DNA of 64,000 bases from Roseobacter litoralis Och 149. Lineage in GTDB: Bacteria > Pseudomonadota > Alphaproteobacteria > Rhodobacterales > Rhodobacteraceae. Each line of letters begins with the position of its first letter. The first letter of the stretch is position 1. Of the stretch, positions 16,231-25,187 are shown in pieces. The position numbers were made by a program, and so were the translations under genes. A model generated the notes under the pieces. The model searched no databases. It had not been told where the DNA came from and was given only the letters and a program-made list of their open reading frames with translations. The DNA lies in assembly GCF_000154785.2 (NCBI RefSeq), contig NC_015730.1, positions 2,170,001-2,234,000 on the forward strand. The letters run 5' to 3'.

Positions 16231-17763
16231 ATGTCCATTTGCAAAGGAGGCATTGCGGCACTTGTGCTCTTGGGTCTGTGGGAAATGGCGGCACAGGTCT
16301 TTGCAGACAACCTCTTGTTCGTTGGCCCAGTTGGAATAATCTCCCATATCTGGGCGAACCTCGGTCTCTTGGGCCGCGCCACGTCAACCACAACCCAGAA
16401 CGCCGCACTGGGTTTCATCTGGGGGAACCTCGCTGCCGGTATCATGGCCAGCGTCGTGATTGTCTTTCCACGCGCGGAACGCGTTATTTCATCCGCGGCC
16501 CTCGTGATTTTCTGCCTGCCCCTTGTGGCAACCGGCCCGATCCTCAGGGTTATTTCCGGCCCCGGCGATGTTCCGCAGATCGCGCTTGCCGCGCTGGCAG
16601 TCTATTACACCACCTTCCTTGCCCTGCGTGTCGGGTTGCGCGCGATGCCGGCCAATTGGTCAGATCTGATGTCGGTTTATGGACGCGGCGCAATCACCAG
16701 CCTTGTGACCATCCGCGCGCGCGCCAGTTTGCCCTATCTGTTTGTCGGTCTGCAGATCGCCGCACCCGCCGCCTTTCTCGGCGCGATGATCGGAGAGTTC
16801 ACAGGCGCGGAACGCGGCCTTGGTGTGCTGACGCTGCGGGCGATGCGCAGCTTGGATGTTGAGGCCACGTGGTCACTGGCGATCATTTCTGCTGCCATGG
16901 CGATGCTGCTTTATGCGCTTGTGGGCAGGCTTGGTCGCTGGCTGGTTGGATATGCCCCTGACATCATTCTGTCCCCGCCCCGGAGCATGGGCCACAAGCG
17001 CTGGCGCGGGATAATCGAAACGCTTGGCGCGGCGGTGCTGTTGATCCTTTTCTGGCAGATCACCATGGATTTGGCAGACCTGAACCGGTTCTTTGCAAAA
17101 CGCCCCGCAGACGTGCTGAGTTATCTGCGAAGCGATGCCGACGCCCGCGCGACACTGCTCAGCGCACTGGCCCAGACCACAGCGGCCACAATTCCCGGCT
17201 ATATTGCCGGGCTGGTGCTGGGCGCGGCACTGGCCATGGCGGTGATCCTTCTTCCCAAGGCTTCAGGTGTCGTCCTGCCCGTGGCCGTCGCCCTGCGCGC
17301 AATCCCCATTATCACCACCGCACCGCTGATCGTACTGGCGCTGGGGCGCGGGGCCGTTGGCACAATTGCGGTGATCGCGATCATGATCTTTTTCCCGACT
17401 TTTGTGGCCTGCCTGCAGGGGCTGCGGCAGACCCCACGGCAGGTGACTGACCTTTTTCGCAGCTATGGCACAGGGCCCATAACCGTTCTGTGTCTCGCCC
17501 AGATCCCGACGATGCTGCCTGCATTCTTTGCCGCCGCCAAAATGGCGGTGCCCGCCGCGATCCTTGCGGTCACAACCACGGAGTGGCTGGTTACGGGCAA
17601 AGGAATCGGGCTGCTGGTGGCCTTGACCTCCACCACCTCCAACTACAATATGCTGTGGTCGTGCATCCTTGCCACCACGTTGCTTGCAGTCGGTATGTAT
17701 GCGGTGGTGGTCTGGCTGGAGCGCGTGATTTTATCAAAGTATGCAAGTGAACAGGTGATATGA
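16231..17763 (+). CDS. Fused double ABC permease (two BPD-type domains)
   Basis: 510 aa, about twice the size of SsuC/TauC permeases. Two homologous halves (about residues 1-245 and 260-505) each have six predicted helices and a coupling-helix region (LMSVYGRGAITSLVTIR... and LFRSYGTGPITVLCLAQ...). One polypeptide can thus form the whole channel for the adjacent ATPase and binding protein. Both halves resemble the SsuC/ThiX family. It starts directly after the ATPase stop and ends with an ATGA overlap into the glycosyltransferase. Confidence 0.85.
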   Translation: MSICKGGIAALVLLGLWEMAAQVFADNLLFVGPVGIISHIWANLGLLGRATSTTTQNAALGFIWGNLAAGIMASVVIVFPRAERVISSAALVIFCLPLVATGPILRVISGPGDVPQIALAALAVYYTTFLALRVGLRAMPANWSDLMSVYGRGAITSLVTIRARASLPYLFVGLQIAAPAAFLGAMIGEFTGAERGLGVLTLRAMRSLDVEATWSLAIISAAMAMLLYALVGRLGRWLVGYAPDIILSPPRSMGHKRWRGIIETLGAAVLLILFWQITMDLADLNRFFAKRPADVLSYLRSDADARATLLSALAQTTAATIPGYIAGLVLGAALAMAVILLPKASGVVLPVAVALRAIPIITTAPLIVLALGRGAVGTIAVIAIMIFFPTFVACLQGLRQTPRQVTDLFRSYGTGPITVLCLAQIPTMLPAFFAAAKMAVPAAILAVTTTEWLVTGKGIGLLVALTSTTSNYNMLWSCILATTLLAVGMYAVVVWLERVILSKYASEQVI

Positions 17764-18800
17764 CGCAGGCGGTTTTCGCGATTCCGGGCGACAAGGATCG
17801 CAGAACCGGTGGGTTTTTGTACGAAGCCACGGTGTTGCGTGTATTGAATGAACAGGGTTTTGCGACCGCGCATCTGCAGCTTCCGGATGGGTTTCCCGAT
17901 CCATCTGCAAGCGACATGCAAACAGCGCTCGCGGCCCTGCGCGGCGTGCCATCTGAGGTGCCGATCATTCTGGATGGTCTCGTGTTCGGGGCTATTGACC
18001 CTGAGGGGCTTGCGCAGGTGCAGGCACCGATCATCGCGATGATCCACCATCCCCTTGGCACCGAAACCGGCCTGTCCCCCGCGCGCGCAGCCTTCTTGCG
18101 TGCAAATGAGGCGGCAGCCCTCACACATACGGCACAGGTGATCGTCCCCAGCCCGCATACCGCACAGGTTCTGACACGGGAGTTTGGCGCAGACCCGCAG
18201 ACAATCACCGTGGCGTTGCCCGGATTTAATCGTCCCACACGCAACAGCCCCCCGGTTGATCCGCCATTGATCCTGTCCGTTGGCCTGCTGGCTGAGCGCA
18301 AAGGGCACGATGTGCTGCTGGATGCCTTGTCCAACATCCGTGACCTGACATGGACCGCTGCGATATGCGGTCAGATTCACGATCCGGTGGTTGCAGATAA
18401 GCTGACGCGACAGTGCCGCGAACTCGGCCTTTGCGACAGGGTGACCTTCACCGGTGAGTTGGACGAAACCGCATTGCGCCGCCAATTTGAGGCGGCATCG
18501 ATCTTTGCCCTTGCCACCCGCTATGAGGGCTATGGCATGGTGTTGAGCGAGGCGATGCTCTTCGGCCTGCCCGTCGTATCCTGCGAGGTTGGGGCCGTGC
18601 CGGAAACCGTTGGCGAGGCAGGTTTGCTGACACCGCCCGACGATCCGGTTGCTTTCGCCGCCGCGCTGCGCCGCATACTCACGTCGTCCGAGACCGCAAC
18701 ACAGCTCAGCGGATTGTCCAAAGCCCGCGCCGAAACGCTACCGACCTGGCAAGACACGGCGCAGATCTTTCAGACTGTCGTGCGCAAAGCGGCACTGTAG
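17760..18800 (+). CDS. Glycosyltransferase family 4 protein
   Basis: 346-aa GT-B fold retaining glycosyltransferase. The C-terminal nucleotide-sugar domain is clear: SVGLLAERKGHDVLLDA (~178-194), then ATRYEGYGMVLSEAMLFGLPVV with the E-x7-E donor-binding motif (~252-275). The N-terminal half is divergent. No membrane helix, so cytoplasmic or peripheral. Its start overlaps the permease stop (ATGA), making it the last gene of the eight-gene cluster. It may glycosylate the lipid or headgroup made by the upstream enzymes, or an unknown acceptor. Confidence 0.85.
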   Translation: MTQAVFAIPGDKDRRTGGFLYEATVLRVLNEQGFATAHLQLPDGFPDPSASDMQTALAALRGVPSEVPIILDGLVFGAIDPEGLAQVQAPIIAMIHHPLGTETGLSPARAAFLRANEAAALTHTAQVIVPSPHTAQVLTREFGADPQTITVALPGFNRPTRNSPPVDPPLILSVGLLAERKGHDVLLDALSNIRDLTWTAAICGQIHDPVVADKLTRQCRELGLCDRVTFTGELDETALRRQFEAASIFALATRYEGYGMVLSEAMLFGLPVVSCEVGAVPETVGEAGLLTPPDDPVAFAAALRRILTSSETATQLSGLSKARAETLPTWQDTAQIFQTVVRKAAL

Positions 18801-18821
18801 CCACAGCGCGGTTTGCGCGTG

Positions 18822-19868
18822 TCACTTGGTGTGAAACGCCATGATTGCGTCTGCCAGCGGGGCCGCCCCAAATCGGACAAGATCGCTCACGGGCAACCCG
18901 GTCTCGGCCATGGTTTCTTCAATGGCTGCTTTCGCTGCATCCTCGCTCAAATGGCTGGTGTTGAGCGCGATACCGAGCACCTTGGCGGCCGTGAGCGTCC
19001 CATTGGCCGTCGCCGTCATTTCATTCAGCGCAATCACATCCCGCAGGGGCGGCACGCGCACATTGTCCAGCGTATCAAGGGCCTTCATCCCGGCACGGTG
19101 ACACAGGATCATGCTGGTGCAGCAGCTGCCGCGCATCAGCGGCAGCGTTGCCGTACTGCCCGGATGTAGCAAGGATCCCTGCCCCTCGACGATCACATAG
19201 TCATGATCCGCGGCGCCCAGCACCATGCGTTCAACCGCGCCCGCTGCATGGTCCACGCGGAACGCATCCAGCGGAATGCCTGTGCCCATGATGGCAATCC
19301 CTGTCTGGCCTGATGCAAGAAACGCCGCATCCGCACCAGCCTCGCAAAGGCTGCGGTGAATTTCCAACCCGGCCGTCATCTTGCCCACGGCCATATCCGT
19401 GCCAACCATCAGGATGCGCGCATTCGACAATGCGGCGGCCCGGCCCATGGCGATATCGGGCAAGGTGCCCTGCGCCATGCGAATGTCCCATATCCATTGC
19501 CCCTCGGCCAGATCACGCCCCAGCGTCGGGGCCAGTTCGTCATGCATGCCGTTGACGATGGACAGCCCGGCGCCAACGGCGCGGTGCAGGATATCCATCC
19601 ACTCCCCCGGCACCCGCCCGCCAGAAGGTGCAGTACCCAGAACCAGCACCTGCGCACCCAATGCAATGGCCTCTTCCAGCGTCGCAACTATCGGCACATC
19701 GCTTTGCAGCCGACAGACATCACCGACGGTTTTGCCCGCCTTGGTGCTGTCGATCACGGCCACTGCCGGGTTGCGCCCATAACGCAGGATCCCCTCGGCC
19801 ATCTTTGCATTCAACAGACCCATGGTGGCTTCGGCGAAAATTGCGATCGGCTGGTTCGGGTCAAGCAT
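18822..19868 (-). CDS. dgcN: DUF1611 protein, DgcN-type D-glutamate N-acetyltransferase
   Basis: 348 aa. DUF1611 layout: an N-terminal Rossmann-like domain and a C-terminal P-loop domain with GTDMAVGKMT (156-165). DgcN of marine bacteria N-acetylates D-glutamate, and DgcA then epimerises it to the L form. The pairing with the enolase-superfamily gene just upstream reproduces dgcA-dgcN. The chosen ATG at 19868 overlaps the dgcA stop and has GGAGGAG upstream; an in-frame ATG at 19886 is less likely. It is the last gene of the liv operon. The substrate in this strain is inferred from the pairing. Confidence 0.75.
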   Translation of the reverse strand: MLDPNQPIAIFAEATMGLLNAKMAEGILRYGRNPAVAVIDSTKAGKTVGDVCRLQSDVPIVATLEEAIALGAQVLVLGTAPSGGRVPGEWMDILHRAVGAGLSIVNGMHDELAPTLGRDLAEGQWIWDIRMAQGTLPDIAMGRAAALSNARILMVGTDMAVGKMTAGLEIHRSLCEAGADAAFLASGQTGIAIMGTGIPLDAFRVDHAAGAVERMVLGAADHDYVIVEGQGSLLHPGSTATLPLMRGSCCTSMILCHRAGMKALDTLDNVRVPPLRDVIALNEMTATANGTLTAAKVLGIALNTSHLSEDAAKAAIEETMAETGLPVSDLVRFGAAPLADAIMAFHTK

Positions 19869-20895
19869 GGCTGAGCACTCCTCCATGGCCGGGCTGATCT
19901 GCCGGCAAAGTTATTCCGTTTTCAAATGGCGCGCCGGTGGCAGGGTCCGGGTCAAGGTTCAGATGTGAATCAAGGTCGATGTAATCAAACAGCGCCCCGA
20001 TCGAGGCACCGGCCGCAATCGAAACGGAGCTTTCGCCCATGCAGCCAATCATGGTCTTGAGCCCAAAGGCACGGGCCGTGGCAACAATGCGCAATGCCTC
20101 CGTGATTCCGCCGCATTTCATCAGTTTCAGGTTCACCCCATCGACCGACTGAAAGAACGTCGCGATATCGCCTGACATCCGGCAGCTCTCATCGACAAAG
20201 ATCGGCATGGCGCGATCCTTGAACAAATCGGGCAGTTGATCTTCGGCCCCGCGCACAAGCGGTTGTTCAATGTATTCAACGTCATGCTCTGCCAGCCAGC
20301 CCATCATGCGGCGCGCATCTTTCAGCGACCAGCCGCCATTTGCATCCACCCGCAAGACTGCACCACTGCCCTGCGCGGCCTCAAAGACCGCGGCGAACAT
20401 GGCTTGGTCGGCCTCGATACCCTCGGGCGAGCCAAGCTTGATCTTGAGCGCCCGCGCCCCTCGCGCCAAAAGCAACGGCACCCGTTCGCGCACCACATCC
20501 GGCGGGTTGATCCCCACGGTCACGGAGCTGACCACAGCGCGGCGCGCCAGACCTAAAAGCGCATAAAGCGGCACCCCCGCCTGTTTCGCCCGCAAATCCC
20601 AAAGCGCCATATCAAGAGCTGCGAGCGCACAGGGCGCAACCCCTGCGGCATGCGCATTCTGCCATGTATCATGGATTGACGCGCTCAGCCCGGTGGCGCA
20701 GAACTGTTCAAGCATTGCCTGACCGGCGGCGGCTGTCTCTGCGCCTTCGGTGCCGCCCGGTGCCATCTCACCCCAGCCTGTGTGTCCGTTTTCCGTGAGG
20801 GAGATATACAGGTTGTCCGACCCTTCAAACACGCCACGACTGATCCGCAGCGGAAAGCGCTTTTTCAGATAAACGGTATGATACTCAACTTTCAT
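19861..20895 (-). CDS. dgcA: Enolase-superfamily epimerase, DgcA / dipeptide-epimerase type
   Basis: 344-aa muconate-cycloisomerase-type barrel. Catalytic lysines are K151-I-K153 and K257. Metal ligands are D184 (RVDANGG), E210 (IEQPL) and D235 (VDES), the pattern of Ala-Glu epimerases and of DgcA, which interconverts N-acetyl-D- and L-glutamate. Start at 20895 preceded by AAGGTG; an upstream extension to 20967 has no support. It overlaps dgcN by 8 nt, so the two are coupled. Whether it acts on N-acetylglutamate or a dipeptide cannot be decided from the sequence. Confidence 0.8.
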   Translation of the reverse strand: MKVEYHTVYLKKRFPLRISRGVFEGSDNLYISLTENGHTGWGEMAPGGTEGAETAAAGQAMLEQFCATGLSASIHDTWQNAHAAGVAPCALAALDMALWDLRAKQAGVPLYALLGLARRAVVSSVTVGINPPDVVRERVPLLLARGARALKIKLGSPEGIEADQAMFAAVFEAAQGSGAVLRVDANGGWSLKDARRMMGWLAEHDVEYIEQPLVRGAEDQLPDLFKDRAMPIFVDESCRMSGDIATFFQSVDGVNLKLMKCGGITEALRIVATARAFGLKTMIGCMGESSVSIAAGASIGALFDYIDLDSHLNLDPDPATGAPFENGITLPADQPGHGGVLSHA

Positions 20896-20961
20896 GCGAC
20901 ACCTTCTTTGATTTGGCCGTGCGCCCCGGCGAAACCCGTATTTGCCCCACCCGCCACAGCA

Positions 20962-20981
20962 CTGCAAATCCTATTTTGCAG
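20962..20981. other. Intercistronic hairpin between GNAT gene and dgcA
   Basis: CTGCAAA (20962-20968) pairs perfectly with TTTGCAG (20975-20981) around a 6-base loop, in the only sizeable gap (111 bp) of this part of the operon. It may stabilise or attenuate the dgcAN part of the transcript. Confidence 0.4.
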
Positions 20982-21006
20982 CACTGTCGAGGTCGAATGG
21001 ACACGG

Positions 21007-21498
21007 TCATTCCGCGCCCTCTTGCAAGGCGGCAACGCGCGTGCCGGGGAGAAAAGCGCTCAGGTCTTTTTCGTTCAGGGCAAACCCAAGTCTGTCATAA
21101 AAAGCGCGCGCCGGCGCATTGTCGCGATAGACCGTTAGCCTCAGCCCGGTCGTTTGCCAGCGTCTGGACCCCTCGATGGAGGCTGCCACCAGCAAGCGTT
21201 TGCCAACGGCCTGCTGGCGCGCGGATACGTCCACCCAAAGGTCCGATACATATAAAGCGGGCCCGCCGCCCATCGTGCTGAACAAAGGCGCTGCCAACAC
21301 CGCACCGGACACGCGGTCGCCCTGCCGGGCCAGCAACGCCAAGGCAAAGCTGTCTGGACCAAAAAGCGCCTTTGATATATCATCCGGTGTGGCCTTGAAC
21401 GGATCATCCAAATCCCGCGCCAGAGCTTTCAAAGCCCGCATCAGGGCAGATACATCCTCAGTGCCAACAGTCTGAATGCGCAGATCAGAAGCGCACAT
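21007..21498 (-). CDS. GNAT-family N-acetyltransferase
   Basis: 163-aa acetyltransferase. The acetyl-CoA-binding motif A appears as VSARQQAVGKRLL (~95-107, Q-x-x-x-G-K in place of the usual R/Q-x-x-G-x-G/A), and the C-terminal strand is LTVYRDNAPARAFYDRLGF. The acceptor is unknown; in an operon with an aminotransferase, BKACE and DgcAN, acetylation of an amino compound is plausible. The start at 21498 overlaps the end of the BKACE gene; another ATG lies two codons upstream. Confidence 0.8.
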   Translation of the reverse strand: MCASDLRIQTVGTEDVSALMRALKALARDLDDPFKATPDDISKALFGPDSFALALLARQGDRVSGAVLAAPLFSTMGGGPALYVSDLWVDVSARQQAVGKRLLVAASIEGSRRWQTTGLRLTVYRDNAPARAFYDRLGFALNEKDLSAFLPGTRVAALQEGAE

Positions 21499-22411
21499 GC
21501 GCAACGCCCTTCAGCCCAAGTAACTCACGCGTTTGAGCCGGGTTTGCGACCGTGCGGCCCACCCCTTCCACGAGGCTCCTGATCTTGGCGACCTGTTCTG
21601 CGTTGGATTTGGCGAGAACTCCTTTGGCGATATAGAGGTTATCTTCCAATCCGACACGCACGTGCCCGCCCATGCCCGCCGCCATGACCGCCAGCGGCAT
21701 TTGCGCCCGACCTGCGGCGAGAACCGAAAACTGGTAATCATCCCCGAAATACTGATCGGCCAGCCGTTTCATATGCGTCAGGTTTTCCGCCGTTGCCGCC
21801 ATCCCCCCCAAGACGCCAAACACGAATTGCAAAAAGATCGGTGTCTTGACCAACCCACGATCCACGAAGTGTTTGAGCATGGTCAGATGCCCTGTATCGT
21901 AGCATTCAAATTCGAACCTTGCGCCGCGCTCATCGCCCATACGGGTCAGTACGGCCTCGATATCGCGGGGGGTGTTCTTGAACACCAGATCGTCGGAGTT
22001 TTCCAAGAACGGTTTTTCCCAGTCGAATTTCCAAGTCTCATAGCGCGCTGCCATCGGATACAGTGCAAAATTCATCGTGCCCATGTTCAGCGAACACATC
22101 TCAGGCTCTGCTGCTAACGGGGCCTCCAGTCGCTGATCCAGCGTCATGATCGCACTGCCGCCGGTGGTCAGGTTCACCACCGCATCGCAGCGTGCCTTGA
22201 TGTCCGGCAGAAAGGCCATGAAATGCGCCGCCTGCGCTGAGGGGTGCCCGTTTTCAGGATCGCGCGCATGCAGATGCAGGATCGAGGCCCCGGCCTCGGC
22301 GGCCCCGACGGCCTGATCCGCGATATCCTCGGGCCGATAGGGCAAGGCGTCTGACATGGTCGGCGTGTGGATGGAGCCTGTAACGGCGCAACTGATGATG
22401 ATGCGGGACAT
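21485..22411 (-). CDS. Beta-keto acid cleavage enzyme (BKACE, 3-keto-5-aminohexanoate cleavage family)
   Basis: 308-aa TIM-barrel enzyme. BKACE members condense a beta-keto acid with acetyl-CoA to give acetoacetate and a CoA thioester. Motifs seen: SCAVTGSIHTP at 7-17, the zinc-binding HLHARDPENG at 46-55, NLTTGG near 80 and VRVGLEDNLY near 255. The upstream aminotransferase could make the beta-keto acid from a beta-amino acid. The stop of the aminotransferase gene directly abuts this ATG. The family covers many substrates, so the specific one is unknown. Confidence 0.85.
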   Translation of the reverse strand: MSRIIISCAVTGSIHTPTMSDALPYRPEDIADQAVGAAEAGASILHLHARDPENGHPSAQAAHFMAFLPDIKARCDAVVNLTTGGSAIMTLDQRLEAPLAAEPEMCSLNMGTMNFALYPMAARYETWKFDWEKPFLENSDDLVFKNTPRDIEAVLTRMGDERGARFEFECYDTGHLTMLKHFVDRGLVKTPIFLQFVFGVLGGMAATAENLTHMKRLADQYFGDDYQFSVLAAGRAQMPLAVMAAGMGGHVRVGLEDNLYIAKGVLAKSNAEQVAKIRSLVEGVGRTVANPAQTRELLGLKGVAHVRF

Positions 22412-23743
22412 TCAGAGCCTGCTTTCTGCGATGAAGGTATCAAGCGAGCGGGTCAGCTTTTCCATGATCTCGTCTATATTGGCATCCGTAGCGATCATCG
22501 GCGGGGCCAGCAGAAAATGATCGCCCGCATGACCGCCGCGAGACCGTCGCGCATAGATGATCAGCCCGTTTTCATAGGCGATTTCGACCAGACGGTCATA
22601 GGCATTCAACCCTGCGGGCAGCGGTGCCATCGTCGTGCGGTCCGAGACCAGTTCAAACGCCTGCAACAACCCGGTGCCGCGTACGTCGCCCACGATCTCA
22701 TAACGCTGCATCAACGCGCGCAGCCTTGTGCCGAGTCGCGTGCCCACCGTGACGGCAGTGTCCATCATGCCTTGCCGCTCGATCTCGTCCAGTACCGCCA
22801 GCCCTGCAGCACAGGCCAGCGGGTTGCCGCCATAGGTAAAGCCGTGCAGGTAGTTGGCAGCGCCGACGACAGCCCCGGCAATCGGCGCGCGCAGGATGAC
22901 CGCCCCCAGCGGCATGTATCCCGCGCCGAACCCTTTGGACAGGGTGATCATGTCAGGCACCACGCCCCAGAGGTCACCGGCGAAAAACGTCCCAACACGC
23001 CCCCCGCCCGAGATCACCTCATCATGGATCAGCAACACACCGTAACGGTCGCAGATATCGCGGATGCGGGCCATATATCCCGCAGGCGGCACCAAAGCGC
23101 CCGTCGACGCCCCGCCAATGGGTTCGACGATAAAGGCGAGCACGGTTTCGGGCCCTTCGGCAAGGATGCTGTGTTCCAACATGTCAGCGTAATGATGCCC
23201 GGTCGCGGGGTCATCCATGTCCAGCCCGTCAAGATAGGCACGCGGCGCGGGGATTTTCGGCATCTGCACCATCATCGGATCAAACGGTGCCGTCATCGGC
23301 GCATAGCCCGTGACAGACAAGGCACCGAGCGTGCAACCATGATAGGCGGGATACCGGGAAATCACCTTCCAGCGCTGTGCCTCGCCCATGGCCAGCGCAT
23401 GGGCGCGGGCCAGTTTCATCGCACTTTCCACTGCCTCAGACCCGCCGGAGGTGTAAAACACCTGATCCAGATTGCCGGGAGCGATTTCCGCCAAACGGGT
23501 CGCAAGATGCTCTGCCGGGTTGGTTTCGAAATGCAGCCGCATGGCAAAGGTCGAGGCCCGCATCTGATCCTGCATCGCCGCCAGAACGGCGGCATTGCCA
23601 TGCCCGATGTTGCAGGTCATCGGACCGGACGATCCATCCAGATACCGCTTGCCGGTGTCATCCCAAAGATACACACCCTCGGCCCGCACCATGCGCGCTT
23701 TGCGTCGGCTTGCCCCCCAAAAGAGATTGCTCGGCTTACTCAT
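22412..23743 (-). CDS. Class III (omega) aminotransferase
   Basis: 443-aa PLP enzyme. The Schiff-base lysine is K270 in LSKGFGAGYMP and the pyridine-binding Asp is D241 in HDEVISG; the phosphate-binding TSGGSEAVE lies near 99-107. Class III enzymes act on distal or beta amino groups, fitting conversion of a beta-amino acid into the keto acid for the adjacent BKACE. The ATG at 23743 overlaps the livF stop (TGATG); a GTG three bases upstream is an alternative. Confidence 0.85.
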   Translation of the reverse strand: MSKPSNLFWGASRRKARMVRAEGVYLWDDTGKRYLDGSSGPMTCNIGHGNAAVLAAMQDQMRASTFAMRLHFETNPAEHLATRLAEIAPGNLDQVFYTSGGSEAVESAMKLARAHALAMGEAQRWKVISRYPAYHGCTLGALSVTGYAPMTAPFDPMMVQMPKIPAPRAYLDGLDMDDPATGHHYADMLEHSILAEGPETVLAFIVEPIGGASTGALVPPAGYMARIRDICDRYGVLLIHDEVISGGGRVGTFFAGDLWGVVPDMITLSKGFGAGYMPLGAVILRAPIAGAVVGAANYLHGFTYGGNPLACAAGLAVLDEIERQGMMDTAVTVGTRLGTRLRALMQRYEIVGDVRGTGLLQAFELVSDRTTMAPLPAGLNAYDRLVEIAYENGLIIYARRSRGGHAGDHFLLAPPMIATDANIDEIMEKLTRSLDTFIAESRL

Positions 23744-24456
23744 CACGCCACCCAGAACGCCTTTTCCAGATCGGTGAAATCCGCGGCCGGGCCCTCAAAC
23801 TTGTTGCGCCCAAGCTCAAGCACATAGACGTAATCCGCGATCTTGAGCGCCTGACGGATTTCCTGATCGACCAGCAGGATGGTCAGGTTCTCCTTTTTCA
23901 GATCGATCAGCATGTCATAGACTTCGCGCGCCAGCATCTTGGACAGACCAGCCGTGGGTTCATCCACCAGCAACATGCGCGGCTCCGCCATCAGGGTGCG
24001 CCCGATCTCAACCATGCGCTGTTGCCCGCCGGATAGCTCGCCGGTCACCTGCTTGCGCTTGTCGCGCAAGGCGGGAAAGCGGTCGTAGTTCTGTTCGATC
24101 TTGTCGCGCACCTGCTTGGCATCGCGGCGAAAGGTCCAGCCGCCCAGTTCGAGGTTTTCCTCAACCGTCATGTCCTTGAACACACCCGGTTGCTGCGGAA
24201 TATAGGCCAGACCGGAGCGGATTTTCTGATAGGGCGGGATGTTCAGGATGCTTTTGCCCTCTAGCAGGATATCTCCTTGGTTTGGCTGCAAAAACCCGAA
24301 AGCGGCCTTGAGCGCTGTGGATTTTCCGACGCCATTGGCGCCCAGAATGGTGGTGATCTGCCCCCGGCGCGCTTTGATATCCAGATCAGACAGGATGTTG
24401 AGGTCGCTGTAGTACCCCACGCTCAGGTTCTTCATTTCAAGCACGGCATCGCTCAT
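23743..24456 (-). CDS. livF: Branched-chain-type amino acid ABC transporter ATPase LivF
   Basis: 237 aa. Walker A GANGVGKST, Q-loop region YIPQQPGVFKDMTV, signature LSGGQQRMVEIGR and Walker B MLLVDEPTAGLS are all present. The FKDMTVEEN segment is typical of LivF. With LivG it drives import by LivHM. It overlaps livG upstream (ATGA) and the aminotransferase downstream (TGATG), so the transporter and catabolic genes are one transcript. Confidence 0.9.
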   Translation of the reverse strand: MSDAVLEMKNLSVGYYSDLNILSDLDIKARRGQITTILGANGVGKSTALKAAFGFLQPNQGDILLEGKSILNIPPYQKIRSGLAYIPQQPGVFKDMTVEENLELGGWTFRRDAKQVRDKIEQNYDRFPALRDKRKQVTGELSGGQQRMVEIGRTLMAEPRMLLVDEPTAGLSKMLAREVYDMLIDLKKENLTILLVDQEIRQALKIADYVYVLELGRNKFEGPAADFTDLEKAFWVA

Positions 24457-25187
24457 GCGGCATCCTCGTCATCTGTGCCGAGGTAAGCCTTGATCACCTC
24501 CGGGTCGTTCTTGACATCATCGGGTTTGCCATCAGCGATCAGATCACCGAAATTCAACACCAGCAAGCGTTCCGACAGCGCGAAAATCGCGTCCATCTGG
24601 TGCGAGATCAGCACGATGGCTTTGCCCGCCGCCTGCATGCGCCGGATGTAAGCATAGATCACCTCCATCAGTTTGGGGTGCACACCTGCGAAAGGCTCAT
24701 CCAGAATGATGACATCCGGGTCCAGCATCAGCAGCCGCCCCAGTTCCAGCAGTTTTTGCTGCCCGCCCGACAGCGCCTGTGCGTATTCATTGCGCAAATG
24801 ATCAATCGTCAGGAATTCCAGCACCTCATCAGCCTTGGCTGTCAGCGCACGACCCTGCGCCATATGCCCCATGGCGAGCGACGGCACATAGAGGTTTTCC
24901 AACACCGTCATGCGGCGAAACGACCGCGTCACCTGAAATGTGCGGCCAAGACCCGCACGCGCCACCTCGAACGGGTGCATCTGGTCGATCCGCTGATCGT
25001 TGAGGTACACCGTGCCGCTGCTGGGCTTGATGGCGCCATCAAGGATATTGGTCATCGTCGTCTTGCCCGCGCCATTCGGCCCAAGCACCCCGATCAGTTC
25101 CGGCCCGTTGATTTCAAAGTTGACGCCCTTGAGCACGTGATTGCCCCCGAAGCGTTTGTGCAGATTTGAGACCTTGAGATGGATCAT
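24453..25187 (-). CDS. livG: Branched-chain-type amino acid ABC transporter ATPase LivG
   Basis: 244 aa. Walker A GPNGAGKTT, LivG-typical LGRTFQVTRSFRRMTVLEN, signature LSGGQQKLLELGR, Walker B VIILDEPFAGVHP and switch region LISHQMD. Shorter than classical LivG and lacking its C-terminal extension. Overlaps livM and livF by ATGA. Confidence 0.9.
   Translation of the reverse strand: MIHLKVSNLHKRFGGNHVLKGVNFEINGPELIGVLGPNGAGKTTMTNILDGAIKPSSGTVYLNDQRIDQMHPFEVARAGLGRTFQVTRSFRRMTVLENLYVPSLAMGHMAQGRALTAKADEVLEFLTIDHLRNEYAQALSGGQQKLLELGRLLMLDPDVIILDEPFAGVHPKLMEVIYAYIRRMQAAGKAIVLISHQMDAIFALSERLLVLNFGDLIADGKPDDVKNDPEVIKAYLGTDDEDAA

Noticed and set aside
18800..18822. GCGC hairpin between the glycosyltransferase and dgcN genes as a terminator
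   Set aside because: Stem of only about 4 bp with no T-tract; not distinguishable from chance in GC-rich DNA.
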